The notes: generated from the sequence alone by a model not told the origin. 64,000 nt of DNA from Candidatus Aalborgicola lynettensis (GCA_016719405.1 JADJZE010000005.1:1-64000); one strand, 5' to 3'. Positions 1 to 12,459 are shown, counted from the stretch's first letter. Made by a program: numbers and translations.

Positions 1-619
1 ACAAGCCCAAGGGCATCGCCATCGTGCAGCCGCACGACCTGCACACCCTGATCTGGCCGCTGGCCTGCCGCAAGATCAACGGCATTGGCCCCAAGACCGA
101 CGAAAAACTGCAAGGCCACGGCATTACCACCATCGGTCAACTGGCGCAACAAGACCTGCCCTGGCTGATGGCCAATTTGGCCAGAAAACCGGCGCCCGGC
201 TGCACGCGGCCGCCCATGGCCGCGACGACCGGCCGGTGGAAACCGAAAGTGAACCCGTCAGCATCAGCCGCGAAACCACCTTTGCGCGCGACCTGCACGC
301 CGTGCACGACAAAGCCGAACTCGGCGCCGCCTTCACCCGCCTGTGTGAACAAGTGGCCGCCGACCTGCAGCGCAAGGGGTATGTGGGCAAAACCATCGGC
401 ATCAAGCTGCGCTACAGCGACTTTCACGCCGTCACGCGCGACCAGACACTGGCCCACCCCACCGCCGACGCCCGCGCCATCCGCCAGGCGGCGGGCCAGT
501 GCCTCAAACGGGCGCCGCTGGACGAACGGCTGCGCCTGCTGGGTGTGCGGGTGGGCAATCTGTGCAAAGTTACCGCGCCAGCGCCTGCGTATCTGGACTT
601 GACTATGCAAGCTAAATAG
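1..619 (+). CDS. dinB: DNA polymerase IV (DinB), 3' part, frameshifted
   Basis: This is the C-terminal part of an error-prone Y-family polymerase that bypasses DNA lesions; the start lies outside the window. The thumb/helix-hairpin-helix region is readable (ACRKINGIGPKTDEKL, about bases 66-113), followed by GITTIGQLAQQDLPWLMAN. At about base 175 the reading frame breaks. The little-finger domain resumes one frame over (VETESEPVSISRETTF through YLDLTMQAK, stop at 617-619). Restoring one T in the aatttgg run near base 177 would rejoin the two halves in frame. The most likely cause is a homopolymer sequencing error, although a real recent mutation is possible. The stop codon lies at the edge of an intergenic repeat. 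Confidence 0.88.
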   Translation, partial: QAQGHRHRAAARPAHPDLAAGLPQDQRHWPQDRRKTARPRHYHHRSTGATRPALADGQFGQKTGARLHAAAHGRDDRPVETESEPVSISRETTFARDLHAVHDKAELGAAFTRLCEQVAADLQRKGYVGKTIGIKLRYSDFHAVTRDQTLAHPTADARAIRQAAGQCLKRAPLDERLRLLGVRVGNLCKVTAPAPAYLDLTMQAK

Positions 620-668
620 GCCGTTTGCGCACGCCAGTCGTGTGCAAGCAGCTATCAATTCAGTAGCG
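620..668 (+). repeat. Double-hairpin intergenic repeat, copy 1
   Basis: A slightly degenerate palindromic core around gcacgccagtcgtgtgc is followed by a tail of the form gctat-N-tagc. The same two-part element recurs at 2134, 14352, 45165, 49349, 50489, 52217 and 56082. It begins immediately after the dinB stop. A terminator-like or REP-like role is possible but not shown. Confidence 0.75.
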
Positions 669-745
669 GAAAGTCACCCTCAATCACTTGATCTTGCGCT
701 CTGGCTTCAATGGCCCTACCCATGTTAGAACCCGCGCACAGACCT

Positions 746-1042
746 TCATGGCGCCAAGCGGGTGTTTGTTTTTGAGGGGTTTTGGCGGCTATCCAAAACT
801 GCCACCACCGTGGCCGTTCCGTCAGCCACGTGGTAATAAATGCTGTAGGGAAATCGCTTGCTGGTCGTCCAATACAAATCACCAAAGCGTTTTGGGTGAA
901 TGCCCGCAAACAGCCCCAAAGAGTCAATATCAGAGTACAGGCTGTCCAGAAAATACCAGCCCAGGTTGGCTTGCTGAAATTCGTAAAACTCAAATCCGTC
1001 GAGCAAGTCTTGCTCAGCCCCGGGGCTTAACGCAACCTTCAT
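746..1042 (-). CDS. RelE/ParE-family toxin
   Basis: A 98-residue protein with the layout of ParE/RelE toxins: an N-terminal MKVALSPGAEQDLLDGFEFY helix, a central FLDSLYSDIDSL helix, then the strand region HPKRFGDLYWTTSKRFPYSIYYHV and a short C-terminal VVAVLDSRQNPS. RelE/ParE proteins either cleave mRNA on the ribosome or poison gyrase; which applies here cannot be read from the sequence. Its ATG overlaps the stop codon of the upstream antitoxin by four bases, so the two are translationally coupled, as is usual for type II modules. Confidence 0.85.
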   Translation of the reverse strand: MKVALSPGAEQDLLDGFEFYEFQQANLGWYFLDSLYSDIDSLGLFAGIHPKRFGDLYWTTSKRFPYSIYYHVADGTATVVAVLDSRQNPSKTNTRLAP

Positions 1043-1278
1043 TGTTTGGTGCGGGCAATCGCGTCTGCCTTGTCACGGATGCGAATCTTTGCCTCTTCCC
1101 ATGGCGTTGCAGGCGCATCGCCACCGTCCATTGCTGCAATACGCTGGCGTAATATGTCCGCGTGCCAATTGGGTGTCGCGTAGGGTGCGCCTGGCTCGCG
1201 GCATAAAGAATCCCAAAGCACTTCCATGGCCAGCAGCCGTTCTGCCAAAGGCAACGCAACAAGATCGGTGGCACGCAT
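1039..1278 (-). CDS. Addiction-module antitoxin component
   Basis: A 79-residue acidic protein starting MRATDLVALPLAERLLAMEV, which matches the small addiction-module component family commonly paired with RelE/ParE toxins. It would bind and neutralise the downstream toxin and probably autorepress the pair. I chose the internal ATG at 1278 rather than the upstream start at 1341 because family members begin at this point and the extra 21 residues look non-coding. The gene runs straight into the toxin with a four-base ATGA overlap. Confidence 0.78.
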   Translation of the reverse strand: MRATDLVALPLAERLLAMEVLWDSLCREPGAPYATPNWHADILRQRIAAMDGGDAPATPWEEAKIRIRDKADAIARTKQ

Positions 1279-1401
1279 AGAAATTCCTGTGATGAGTCGC
1301 AACGTCGGCAATGTTAGCAAAACCACTGTTGACGAACGCATTCATACCCGGTCAACCTGCGCAGTTCGAACTTGGACTCGCCATTCCATACCATTTGCAA
1401 C

Positions 1402-2121
1402 ATGACAAACCCCATCCCAACTCCCCTGCGCCTGCCCGACATCCTGGCCCAACTGCAGCAGCACGCCCGCCCAGACCAACTCGACGGCATGGCGCGGTTT
1501 GGCATCGTGGGCGCGGGGCGGCTGGGCGTGTCCATCCCCGCGCTGCGCGCGCTGGCCCGCTCTTTGGGGCGCGACCACGCCCTGGCCCTGGCGTTATGGG
1601 ACACCGCCATCCCCGACGCACGCATTCTGGCCAGCATGGTCAGTGACCCCGCCCAGCTCACCGCCCACCAGATGGACCAGTGGGCCCGGGACTTCAATTC
1701 CTGGGACGTGTGCGACCAGACCTGCCTGAACGCCTTTGTGCGCTCGGCCCTGGCCTGGCGCAAGGTGCCGCAGTGGGCCAAGCAAAGCGACGAATTCGTG
1801 CGCCGCGCCGCCTTCGCCCTGCTGGCCTGCCTGGCCACCCACGACAAGCGGGCACCGGACAGCGCCTTCATCGACGCCCTGGCATGGATCGAAGCCGCCG
1901 CCCGCGACGAGCGCAATTTCGTCAAAAAGGCGGTCAACTGGGCGCTGCGCGGTATTGGCAAGCGCAACGCGGTCTTGCGGGACGCGGCAATAGCCTGCGC
2001 CCTGCGCATCCAACAGCAGGGCAGCAAACCGGCGCGCTGGATTGCGGCGGATGCGCTGCGCGAACTCCACAGCGAGGCCGTGCGGCAACGCCAGCAGCGC
2101 GCCACCCCAATCAAGGCATGA
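1402..2121 (+). CDS. AlkD-like DNA alkylation repair HEAT-repeat protein
   Basis: A 239-residue all-helical protein of the DNA alkylation repair (AlkD-like) family. These HEAT-repeat DNA glycosylases remove bulky or cationic alkylated bases such as N3- and N7-alkylpurines. Family features seen are FGIVGAGRLGVSIPALRALA near residue 35, SWDVCDQTC near residue 105, and repeated helical pairs to the C-terminus including FVKKAVNWALRGIGKRN, the conserved basic patch facing DNA. The ATG at 1402 is preferred over an upstream TTG at 1372. It stands alone, followed by a copy of the intergenic repeat. Confidence 0.82.
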   Translation: MTNPIPTPLRLPDILAQLQQHARPDQLDGMARFGIVGAGRLGVSIPALRALARSLGRDHALALALWDTAIPDARILASMVSDPAQLTAHQMDQWARDFNSWDVCDQTCLNAFVRSALAWRKVPQWAKQSDEFVRRAAFALLACLATHDKRAPDSAFIDALAWIEAAARDERNFVKKAVNWALRGIGKRNAVLRDAAIACALRIQQQGSKPARWIAADALRELHSEAVRQRQQRATPIKA

Positions 2122-2133
2122 ACTCAGTTGCCA

Positions 2134-2186
2134 AATGTGCCATTTCCGCACGCCAGACGTGCGCAAGCAGCTACTATTTTCATAGC
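2134..2186 (+). repeat. Double-hairpin intergenic repeat, copy 2
   Basis: The core gcacgccagacgtgc lies in a near-perfect palindrome, followed by agctactattttcatagc, a second small hairpin. It sits just downstream of the AlkD-like gene. Sequence is nearly identical to the copies at 14352 and 56082. Confidence 0.85.
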
Positions 2187-2329
2187 ATTCATGCTGTCTG
2201 CGCGTCTTGGCTCAACGCCGCACCAGCGCCATCCCGTGCGGTAACACCGACTGCGTTGCCCGACGCCCGACGGGTCGGTAATATCCGCAATCGACATTCC
2301 GCCCCATATTGGCCAAGGAGCGCCCTTCC

Positions 2330-3562
2330 ATGTTCAAAGTCATTGTCATTGCGGCCATCGGCCTGTTGCTGGTGCTCGGTCTGAGTGGCTTTGCGTGGTT
2401 CGGCGGTCCCAAGGCGATTGCGCGCGAGAGCCGTGGACCGTTCGCAATCGAGACCCTGGTCAAGCGCATCTCCGCCGGTGGTTTTCCCAACACGTCGGGC
2501 AATCCCTTTGCGCGCACGGAAGTCACCGAGTTTCGGCTTCTCCACCGGGGCAAACCAATAGCCGTCACGGTGAGCGGCGGCACCATCGACCGTTTCTGGG
2601 AGGCGCGCTTTCTGGAAGACGCACCGCGCCCTGCGGTGCTGCTGGCGGGCACGGGGCTGTGGCTGGTCACTGAGGAAAATGGCGCGGCGAAGATCGATGA
2701 ACTCAAGGAGCAGGACACCAGCGGTGCGCTGATGCAGTGGTTGGACGGCGCCGATGGCCAGCCGGCCAAACCGGTCCATGTGGGCATCCGCGATGCACGG
2801 GGCGAATCCCGCAGCTACAAGGGCGGCACCTTGCTGCTGCTCGGGCGCGGCGCGGTGCTGGACGTGCGCACGCTCGCCATCCAGCGTTACCGGCCTTACC
2901 AGGCCGACGGGTTCAGCGCCAGCAACGATGACGCGCGGCGCCTGTCGCCAGGGCGCAGCCAGTACGTTCTGCTGGGCCATAAATCAAACCGCGATGACAA
3001 CACCACGGCCTATGCGTTGGTGGTCGCGGACCCCGGCCGCCAGTTGGCCTATGCCGTGCCTTTTGACCGCAAGGCCACCCGCCTGGTCGATGCCAACGCC
3101 ATCGACGCCACCTGGTTCGATCACCACTTTGCCTGGGGCCGCGACGACAGTGGCGCCGAAAAACTGGTGCGCCGCACCGGCGCGCCGCCTTACCCGCGCC
3201 TGGGGCGCATCGTCCAGTTCGGCAGTGTCATGGCGCAATACCACCTGGACGAGGCCACGCCGCCCTTGCAGCAGGCGCTGCTGGCCTTTCTGGTCGAACG
3301 CTTCGATGCCAGGGTGCTGCCATCGCGCACCGCAGATGTGCCTGACACCTCCGGCACGTTGATCTGGCTGCGCATGGGCGCGCAGGCGTACAAGCTGCGG
3401 TTTGATCCGAAAGACAGGGAAGTGCTGCTGTCATTTCCCTCGGTGCGCCTGGACGAAGAGGCCGATGCCTACGCCCGCTTGAAAGAAGCGGCGCAAGCCT
3501 TCAACGCCGTGCTGGCGACCGGCCAGCACCGGGACTTGTTCGACGACGCCCCGGCGAAATAG
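2330..3562 (+). CDS. Membrane-anchored protein of unknown function
   Basis: I do not recognise this 410-residue protein. Residues 2-24 (KVIVIAAIGLLLVLGLSGFA) form one strong transmembrane or uncleaved signal segment. The rest is soluble, mixed alpha/beta and without cysteine pairs or obvious catalytic motifs, so it is probably a periplasm-facing domain tethered to the inner membrane. The ATG at 2330 is preferred because aaggag lies nine bases upstream. It is a single-gene unit between an intergenic repeat and a convergent aminotransferase gene; the two stops are 13 bases apart. Confidence 0.8.
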   Translation: MFKVIVIAAIGLLLVLGLSGFAWFGGPKAIARESRGPFAIETLVKRISAGGFPNTSGNPFARTEVTEFRLLHRGKPIAVTVSGGTIDRFWEARFLEDAPRPAVLLAGTGLWLVTEENGAAKIDELKEQDTSGALMQWLDGADGQPAKPVHVGIRDARGESRSYKGGTLLLLGRGAVLDVRTLAIQRYRPYQADGFSASNDDARRLSPGRSQYVLLGHKSNRDDNTTAYALVVADPGRQLAYAVPFDRKATRLVDANAIDATWFDHHFAWGRDDSGAEKLVRRTGAPPYPRLGRIVQFGSVMAQYHLDEATPPLQQALLAFLVERFDARVLPSRTADVPDTSGTLIWLRMGAQAYKLRFDPKDREVLLSFPSVRLDEEADAYARLKEAAQAFNAVLATGQHRDLFDDAPAK

Positions 3563-3575
3563 CCAGCATGGCGCC

Positions 3576-4775
3576 CTACCCCAGCGCCTGGGCCAAGCGC
3601 CCTACCCCTTCTTCAATCCTGGCCACATCGGCCGTGGCAAAACTCAGGCGCAGGGTTGCAGGGTCGGGGTGGGTGGCGTAGAACGGCACGCCGGGCACAA
3701 AGGCCACGCCCTTCTCGATGGCACGCTGTGCCAGCGCAGCACCGTCTTGCAGTTTGCCACCCGCACCCGTCAGGCGCGCCCACACAAACAGGCCGCCCTC
3801 GGGTTGCACAAAATCAATCGCTTCACCCAGATCACGGCGCAGCGCGTTGCCCATGGCCAGGGCGCGCTCGGCATACACTTGGCGCACATGGGCCAGCGTG
3901 GCGGGCATGCGACCAGCCTTCAGGTACTGGGCCGCAGTGGCCTGGGCAAAGGTGCTGGTGTGGGCGTCGCTGAACTGCTTGCACATGGTGGCCTTGGCCA
4001 GCAGCTCGGGCGGCGCAATCAGCCAGCCCACGCGCAGGCCGGGGCTGAGTACCTTGCTGAGAGAGCCACAGTGCGCCAGCAACGCGCGGCTGCCAGGTAC
4101 TTGGCTGCTTAGGGCCAGCAGGGATGGGGGCGGTGCGGCGTTGAAATACAGGTCGCCGTAGGGGTCGTCTTCCACCACCAGGGTCTGGTATTTCACCGCC
4201 AGCTCCAGCACTCGTCTGCGCCGCTCCAGGCTCAGTGTGGCGCCGCTGGGGTTGCCGAAGGTGGGGATCAGATACACCAGTTTGGGCTTGTGCTCCGCCA
4301 TCAGGGCTTCGAGCTGGTCGGTCTGTACGCCGTGGGCGTCAATCGGCGCGCTGATGAGCTGGGCGCCATACAGGCGGAAGCACTGGATGGTGGCCAAAAA
4401 GGTGGGGCCTTCCACAATCACCTTGTCGCCGGGGCTGATCATGGTTTTGCCCAGCAGGTCCAGCGCCTGCTGGCTGCCGGTGGTGACGATCAGGTTGTCG
4501 GGCGCCACATCGGTGCAGCCCTTGGCGGCCATGAAGGCGGCGAGTTGTTCACGCAGCGGGTTGTAGCCTTCGGTGGCACCATATTGCAGCGCGGCGCCGG
4601 GTTCTTCCTGCAGGGCCTGCAGGGTGGCCGCCTGAATGCCGGCCACGTCGAACATGGCGCTATCCGGAAAACCGCCCGCAAAGCTGATGATGCCGGGTTT
4701 GCCCAGCAGCTTGAACAGCTCGCGGATGGCGGAGGTTTCTACGTGGTTGAGGCGGTCGGCAAAGGCTATGGGCAT
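3576..4775 (-). CDS. PLP-dependent aminotransferase, class I/II (2-aminoadipate/LysN-like)
   Basis: A 399-residue fold-type I aminotransferase. It has the substrate-side motif GKPGIISFAGGFPDSAMF near residue 25, TTGSQQALDLLGK, the NPSG motif in PTFGNPSGATLS, the D/Y pair in VVEDDPYGDLYF, and the Schiff-base lysine in CGSLSKVLSPGLRVGWL. This arrangement is typical of broad-specificity enzymes acting on 2-aminoadipate, aromatic or branched amino acids. The start is the ATG at 4775, where the family N-terminus (MPIAFADRLNHVETSAIREL) begins; the longer upstream frame is non-coding. Substrate is not determinable here. Confidence 0.88.
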   Translation of the reverse strand: MPIAFADRLNHVETSAIRELFKLLGKPGIISFAGGFPDSAMFDVAGIQAATLQALQEEPGAALQYGATEGYNPLREQLAAFMAAKGCTDVAPDNLIVTTGSQQALDLLGKTMISPGDKVIVEGPTFLATIQCFRLYGAQLISAPIDAHGVQTDQLEALMAEHKPKLVYLIPTFGNPSGATLSLERRRRVLELAVKYQTLVVEDDPYGDLYFNAAPPPSLLALSSQVPGSRALLAHCGSLSKVLSPGLRVGWLIAPPELLAKATMCKQFSDAHTSTFAQATAAQYLKAGRMPATLAHVRQVYAERALAMGNALRRDLGEAIDFVQPEGGLFVWARLTGAGGKLQDGAALAQRAIEKGVAFVPGVPFYATHPDPATLRLSFATADVARIEEGVGRLAQALG

Positions 4776-4939
4776 GGTGCGGGGCAAAGTGGGTGAAAAA
4801 CAGAACGGACACATCGGCGAAACGGGGAAGCATTTTCGCGCAGATTGCCCAAACATCGCCCAGGCGTCACCCAAACATCTCCCACACAAGACCCGCTGCG
4901 GCCTAGAATTTGCCATCACACCGCAAAGGGGTTGCACAT

Positions 4940-7900
4940 ATGCCTACGCATCCACTCGACGAGCTGGTTTCCTTCGCAAAGCACCATGGTGCTGCCACCA
5001 ACCCACCCCTGGCCGATTTTGTGGCGGCCTACTTTGAAGCCGCCGACCCCGACGAGCTGCAGGCACGCGGTGCGGCCACCCTGTACGCCATGGCCAGCAC
5101 CCACTGGCGGCTGCTGGCCGTTCCGCGCGCGCCGCAGCAGGCCCGCATACGCGTGTTCAACCCGACGCTGGCCGAGGACGGTTTTGTCAGCGAGCACACC
5201 GTCATCCAGATCGTGCATGACGACATGCCGTTTCTGGTGGACTCGGTCACCATGGCCGTCAACCGCTGCGGCTACACCGCACACTGGGTGGTGCACCCCC
5301 TGCTGGCGGTGCAGCGCCGCGCGGACGGCACGCCCGAAGCCAGCACGCGCGCCGCCGCAGCCCCACCCGGCACCGCGCTGGAATCGGTCATGCTGGTGGA
5401 GTGCGACCGCATGGTGGCGCAGTCCGCACGCGAGGCGCTGGCGGCAGAACTCGAGCGGGTGCTGGCCGACGTGCGCGCGGCGGTGCAGGACTGGCAGGCC
5501 ATGCTGGAGCGCCTGCACACTGTGGCGGCAGCCGCTGAAGCCGGCGGCCCCGCATCCGCCAGCCGACAAGAAGGTGTGGCCTTTTTGCGCTGGCTCGAAG
5601 ACCGGCACTTCACCTTTCTGGGCGCGCGCAACTACGACCTGGTGCGCACCGCAGACGGGGTGCAACTGCAGGCCGTGGCCGACTCGGGCCTGGGCCTGCT
5701 GCGTGGGCCCGCACACACCCCCACGGCAGTGCTGCCACCCGACGCCGTGGCGGTGCTGGAGTCCGATCAGTTGGTGCTGGTCACCAAGGCCATGACGCGC
5801 TCCACCGTGCACCGCCCGGCCTGGCTGGACTATGTGGCGGTCAAGCGTTTTGACGCTGGCGGCGTGGTGGTGGGCGAGGCACGTTTTCTGGGCCTGTACA
5901 CCGCCAGCGCCTACACCGCGCAGGTGGCCGACATTCCGCAGGTGCGCCTGCATGTGTCGCAGGTCATGGCCCGCGCCCAGGTGGTGGCCGAGAGCCATGC
6001 CGCCAAATCGCTGCAAGCCATTTTGGAGGCCTACCCGCGCGACGAGCTGTTCCAGATCGACACCGCCACCCTGGGCGCGCATGCCATGGGCATTCTGCGC
6101 CTGCAGGAGCGCCAGCGCACCCGCGTGTTCCTGCGCCGCGACCCGTTTGGGCGCTACACCTCGGCGCTGGTGTTTGTGCCACGCGAGCGCTTCAACACCG
6201 ATTTGCGCGTGCGCATCGGTGCCGTGCTAACCGAAATGCTCGACGGCCACTCCATCGAGTTCACCCCCATGCTCACCGACAGCCCCATGGCCCGCATCCA
6301 CTACCTGGTGCGCGCGGCCACCCAGGCGCCGCAGGATGTGGACCTGGCCGAACTGGAGCGCCGCGTGGCGCGCCTGACGCAGCGCTGGGAAGACGACTGC
6401 ACCGACGCCCTGCTGCGCGCCCACGGCGAAGGCCAGGGCCTGGCGCTGGCGCACCGCTTTTGCCCGGCCTTTCCCACCGCCTACCGCGAAGACTTTGCCC
6501 CCGCCGTGGCGGCGGAAGACGCCGAACTGCTGGCCAGCCTGGGCGCCACCACCCCCATGACGGTGCGCCTGTACCGTGCGCTCGATGCGACCGAGGGCAA
6601 CCTGCGCTTCAAGATCTACAGCGCCACCAAGGTGGCCCTGTCGGACTCGCTGCCGATCCTCGAACACATGGGCGCGCGCGTGCTCGACGAACACCCCTAC
6701 CGCATCGGCAGCAACGGCAATGCCCTGTGGATTCACGACCTGGGCCTGCAACTGCCCGCCAACCCCGCTGACGCCCCCGGCACCCTGCCCGACCTGGGCG
6801 CCATCAAAGAGCGCTTCGAGGCCCTGTTTACCCAGGCCTGGCAGGGCTTGGTGGAGAGCGACGCGCTCAACAAGCTGGTGCTGTGCACCACCCTGGACGC
6901 GCGCGCCATCGCCGTGCTGCGCGCCTACACCCGCTATTTCAAGCAACTGGCCCTGCCCTACAGCCAGGCCTACCTGCACGCCACGCTGCTCAAAAACGCC
7001 CGTCTGGCGCAGGCCATCCACGCCCTGTTTGTGCAGCGCTTGGACCCGGCGCTAAACGAAGGCCGCGAGGCGCAAGTCCAGCCGCAGATGCAGCAACTAG
7101 AGGCCGGCCTGTTGGCGGTGGCCAGCCTGGACGAAGACCGCATCCTGCGCCACTTTGTTGCCGCCGTGCAGGCCACGCTGCGCACCAATGCCTGGCAAAC
7201 AGCGGCAGACGGCGGACCCAAACCGGTCTTGAGCCTCAAGCTCAACCCACGTGCGCTGGCCTGCGTGCCCGAGCCCCGGCCGCTGTTCGAAATATGGGTC
7301 TACGCCCCGCGCGTGGAGGGCGTGCACCTGCGCGGCGGCAAGGTGGCGCGCGGCGGGCTGCGCTGGTCGGAGCGGCCCGAGGACTTTCGCACCGAAGTCC
7401 TGGGCCTGGTCAAGGCCCAGCAGGTCAAAAACACGGTCATCGTGCCCGTGGGCTCCAAGGGCGGTTTCGTGCTCAAAAAGGCGCCACCGCCCAGCGCACG
7501 CGAGGCCACTATGACCGAGGGCATTGCCTGCTACAAACTGTTTTTGTGTGGCCTGCTGGACCTGACGGACAACATCGTCCAAGGCGCAGTGGTGCCCCCC
7601 GCCCGCACCGTGCGCCACGACGGCGACGACCCCTACCTGGTGGTGGCCGCGGACAAGGGCACGGCCACTTTTTCGGACACCGCCAACGCTGTTTCGGCCC
7701 AATACGGCTTCTGGCTGGGCGACGCTTTTGCGTCCGGCGGCTCGCAAGGCTACGACCACAAAAAAATGGGCATCACAGCGCGCGGCGCATGGGAATCCGC
7801 CAAACGCCATTTCCGCGCGCTGGGGCGCGACATACAAACCCAGCCGTTTACCGTCACCGGCATTGGCGATATGTCGGGCGACGTGTTTGGCAATGGCATG

Positions 7901-9715
7901 CTGCTGTCGCCGCACATCCAGTTGGTGCTGGCCTTTGACCACCGCCACATCTTCATCGACCCCGCGCCCGATTGCGCGCGCAGTTTTGCCGAGCGCGCGC
8001 GCCTGTTTGCCCTGCCGCGCTCCAGTTGGGACGACTTTGACAAGAGCGTGATCTCCGAAGGCGGTGGCGTGTTTGCCCGCAGCGCCAAATCCATCCGCCT
8101 GAGCCCGCAGGCGCGCGCGGTCGTTGGTACCGACGTGGAAGAATGGGCGCCAACCGATCTGCTCAAGGCCATTTTGATGGCCCCGGTGGACCTGCTGTAC
8201 AACGGCGGTATCGGCACCTATGTGAAGGGCAGCGCGCAAACCCACGCCCAGGTGGGCGACAAGGCGGGCGACGCCTTTCGTGTGGACGGCGCACAACTGC
8301 GCTGCAAGGTACTGGTCGAAGGCGGCAACTTGGGGCTCACGCAGCCGGGGCGCATTGAATACGCGCAAAACGGCGGCCTGGTCTACACCGATGCCATCGA
8401 CAATTCCGCCGGGGTGGACTGCTCCGACCACGAGGTCAACATCAAGATTTTGCTCGACCAGTTGGTACAGGCCGGTGACCTCACAAGCAAGCAGCGCAAC
8501 GCCTTGCTGGTCAGCATGACCGATGAAGTGGCCCGCCTGGTGCTGCAAGACAACTACTACCAGCCCCAGGCGCTGGACATTGCCGGCCACCGCCCGCTGT
8601 ACCTGCTGGACGGCCAGCAGCGCCTGATGCAATGGCAAGAAGGCGGCAAGCGCCTGAACCGCGCACTGGAGTATTTGCCCGATGACGCCGAAATCGCCCG
8701 CCGCCGCGCCCGGGGCGAGGGCCTGACCGCGCCCGAAAACGCCGTGCTGCTGGCCTACGCCAAGATGCAGGTGTTTGACGAACTGCTGGCAAGCAACCTG
8801 CCCGACGACCCCTACTTTGCCCGCGCGCTCACCGCCTACTTTCCCGCGGTACTGACCGAGCGCTTTGGCACGGCCATCGCGGCCCACCCGCTCAAACGCG
8901 AAATCATCGCCACGGTAATCACCAACACGACGCTCAACCGCACTGGCGCCACCTTTGTCAATTTCATCGCCACCGAAACGCTGGCCAGCACCGCCGACGT
9001 GGTGCGCGCCTTTACCCTGGCGCGCGCCATTTTTGACCTGGAGCCGCTGTGGGACCAGATCGACGCGCTGGACGGCGTGGTGCCCAGCGCCCTGCAACTC
9101 GACTTGCTGTGGCACCTGATCGCCATGGCCAAACGCGCCGCCCGCTCCATGCTGCGCCTGCGCGCCAACGGCGCCGACCTGCCCTCCCTTGTCGCACGCT
9201 ACCAACCGGCGGCCCGCGCCCTGCGCGCCCACTTGGAGGCATGGTTGCCCGCCGCGACACGCAGCGAATGGCAGGCCGCCGCCGACACGCTGGTGCGCGC
9301 CGGGGTGGCGCCCCCCTTGGCCGAGAACCTGACGGCGCTGGAATACACCTTTGCCGTGCTGGACCTGGCGGACCTGGCGCAGCAGACGAATACCGCGCTG
9401 CAAGAGACCGCGCAAACCTATTTTGCGGTCGATGCCCTGCTGGCCTTAAGCGCCTGGCGCACCCAGATCAACCGCCTGCCCACCGACACCCTGTGGCAGA
9501 CCCAGGCCCGCGCCAGCGCCCGCGACGACGTCTACAGCACCGCCAGCCAGATCACCCACAGCCTGCTGGCGCGCCAAATAAACCCCGAAACCTGGAGCGC
9601 CCAGCACCGCAGCACCATCGATCGCCTGCACCGCATGCTCTCCACCCTGGCCACCCAGGCGGCAGATCTGGCCCCGGTGTCGGTAGCGCTGCGGGAGTTG
9701 CGGCATTTGGCGTGA
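4940..9715 (+). CDS. NAD-specific glutamate dehydrogenase, large (180 kDa class)
   Basis: A 1591-residue member of the large bacterial NAD-dependent glutamate dehydrogenases, which deaminate glutamate to 2-oxoglutarate and feed amino-acid carbon into the TCA cycle. The long N-terminal half holds the family's ACT-like regulatory region. The catalytic core is visible around residues 800-840 as GGLRWSERPEDFRTEVLGL and KNTVIVPVGSKGGF, followed by DKGTATFSDTAN, GGSQGYDHKKMGITARGAWE and TGIGDMSGDVFGNGML. The C-terminal helical part is complete. The ATG at 4940 has aaagggg upstream. It is transcribed alone, divergently from the aminotransferase. Confidence 0.97.
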   Translation: MPTHPLDELVSFAKHHGAATNPPLADFVAAYFEAADPDELQARGAATLYAMASTHWRLLAVPRAPQQARIRVFNPTLAEDGFVSEHTVIQIVHDDMPFLVDSVTMAVNRCGYTAHWVVHPLLAVQRRADGTPEASTRAAAAPPGTALESVMLVECDRMVAQSAREALAAELERVLADVRAAVQDWQAMLERLHTVAAAAEAGGPASASRQEGVAFLRWLEDRHFTFLGARNYDLVRTADGVQLQAVADSGLGLLRGPAHTPTAVLPPDAVAVLESDQLVLVTKAMTRSTVHRPAWLDYVAVKRFDAGGVVVGEARFLGLYTASAYTAQVADIPQVRLHVSQVMARAQVVAESHAAKSLQAILEAYPRDELFQIDTATLGAHAMGILRLQERQRTRVFLRRDPFGRYTSALVFVPRERFNTDLRVRIGAVLTEMLDGHSIEFTPMLTDSPMARIHYLVRAATQAPQDVDLAELERRVARLTQRWEDDCTDALLRAHGEGQGLALAHRFCPAFPTAYREDFAPAVAAEDAELLASLGATTPMTVRLYRALDATEGNLRFKIYSATKVALSDSLPILEHMGARVLDEHPYRIGSNGNALWIHDLGLQLPANPADAPGTLPDLGAIKERFEALFTQAWQGLVESDALNKLVLCTTLDARAIAVLRAYTRYFKQLALPYSQAYLHATLLKNARLAQAIHALFVQRLDPALNEGREAQVQPQMQQLEAGLLAVASLDEDRILRHFVAAVQATLRTNAWQTAADGGPKPVLSLKLNPRALACVPEPRPLFEIWVYAPRVEGVHLRGGKVARGGLRWSERPEDFRTEVLGLVKAQQVKNTVIVPVGSKGGFVLKKAPPPSAREATMTEGIACYKLFLCGLLDLTDNIVQGAVVPPARTVRHDGDDPYLVVAADKGTATFSDTANAVSAQYGFWLGDAFASGGSQGYDHKKMGITARGAWESAKRHFRALGRDIQTQPFTVTGIGDMSGDVFGNGMLLSPHIQLVLAFDHRHIFIDPAPDCARSFAERARLFALPRSSWDDFDKSVISEGGGVFARSAKSIRLSPQARAVVGTDVEEWAPTDLLKAILMAPVDLLYNGGIGTYVKGSAQTHAQVGDKAGDAFRVDGAQLRCKVLVEGGNLGLTQPGRIEYAQNGGLVYTDAIDNSAGVDCSDHEVNIKILLDQLVQAGDLTSKQRNALLVSMTDEVARLVLQDNYYQPQALDIAGHRPLYLLDGQQRLMQWQEGGKRLNRALEYLPDDAEIARRRARGEGLTAPENAVLLAYAKMQVFDELLASNLPDDPYFARALTAYFPAVLTERFGTAIAAHPLKREIIATVITNTTLNRTGATFVNFIATETLASTADVVRAFTLARAIFDLEPLWDQIDALDGVVPSALQLDLLWHLIAMAKRAARSMLRLRANGADLPSLVARYQPAARALRAHLEAWLPAATRSEWQAAADTLVRAGVAPPLAENLTALEYTFAVLDLADLAQQTNTALQETAQTYFAVDALLALSAWRTQINRLPTDTLWQTQARASARDDVYSTASQITHSLLARQINPETWSAQHRSTIDRLHRMLSTLATQAADLAPVSVALRELRHLA

Positions 9716-9858
9716 GTGTTCAGTTGCCGGGCGACTTCGAGCATGCGCGCGTCATCCTGGGCATTGCGCTGGGCATGCGTCAACCGAACCGCGCCAGGCG
9801 GCACAGGCACGGTGGTTGGCAGCATCGCAAAAAAGAACCCACACAACACACCCGCCGT

Positions 9859-12459
<2,601 letters not shown>

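Noticed and set aside
7097..9415. A minus-strand open frame of 772 codons
   Set aside because: It is fully antisense to the well-supported glutamate dehydrogenase and shows only GC-driven composition.
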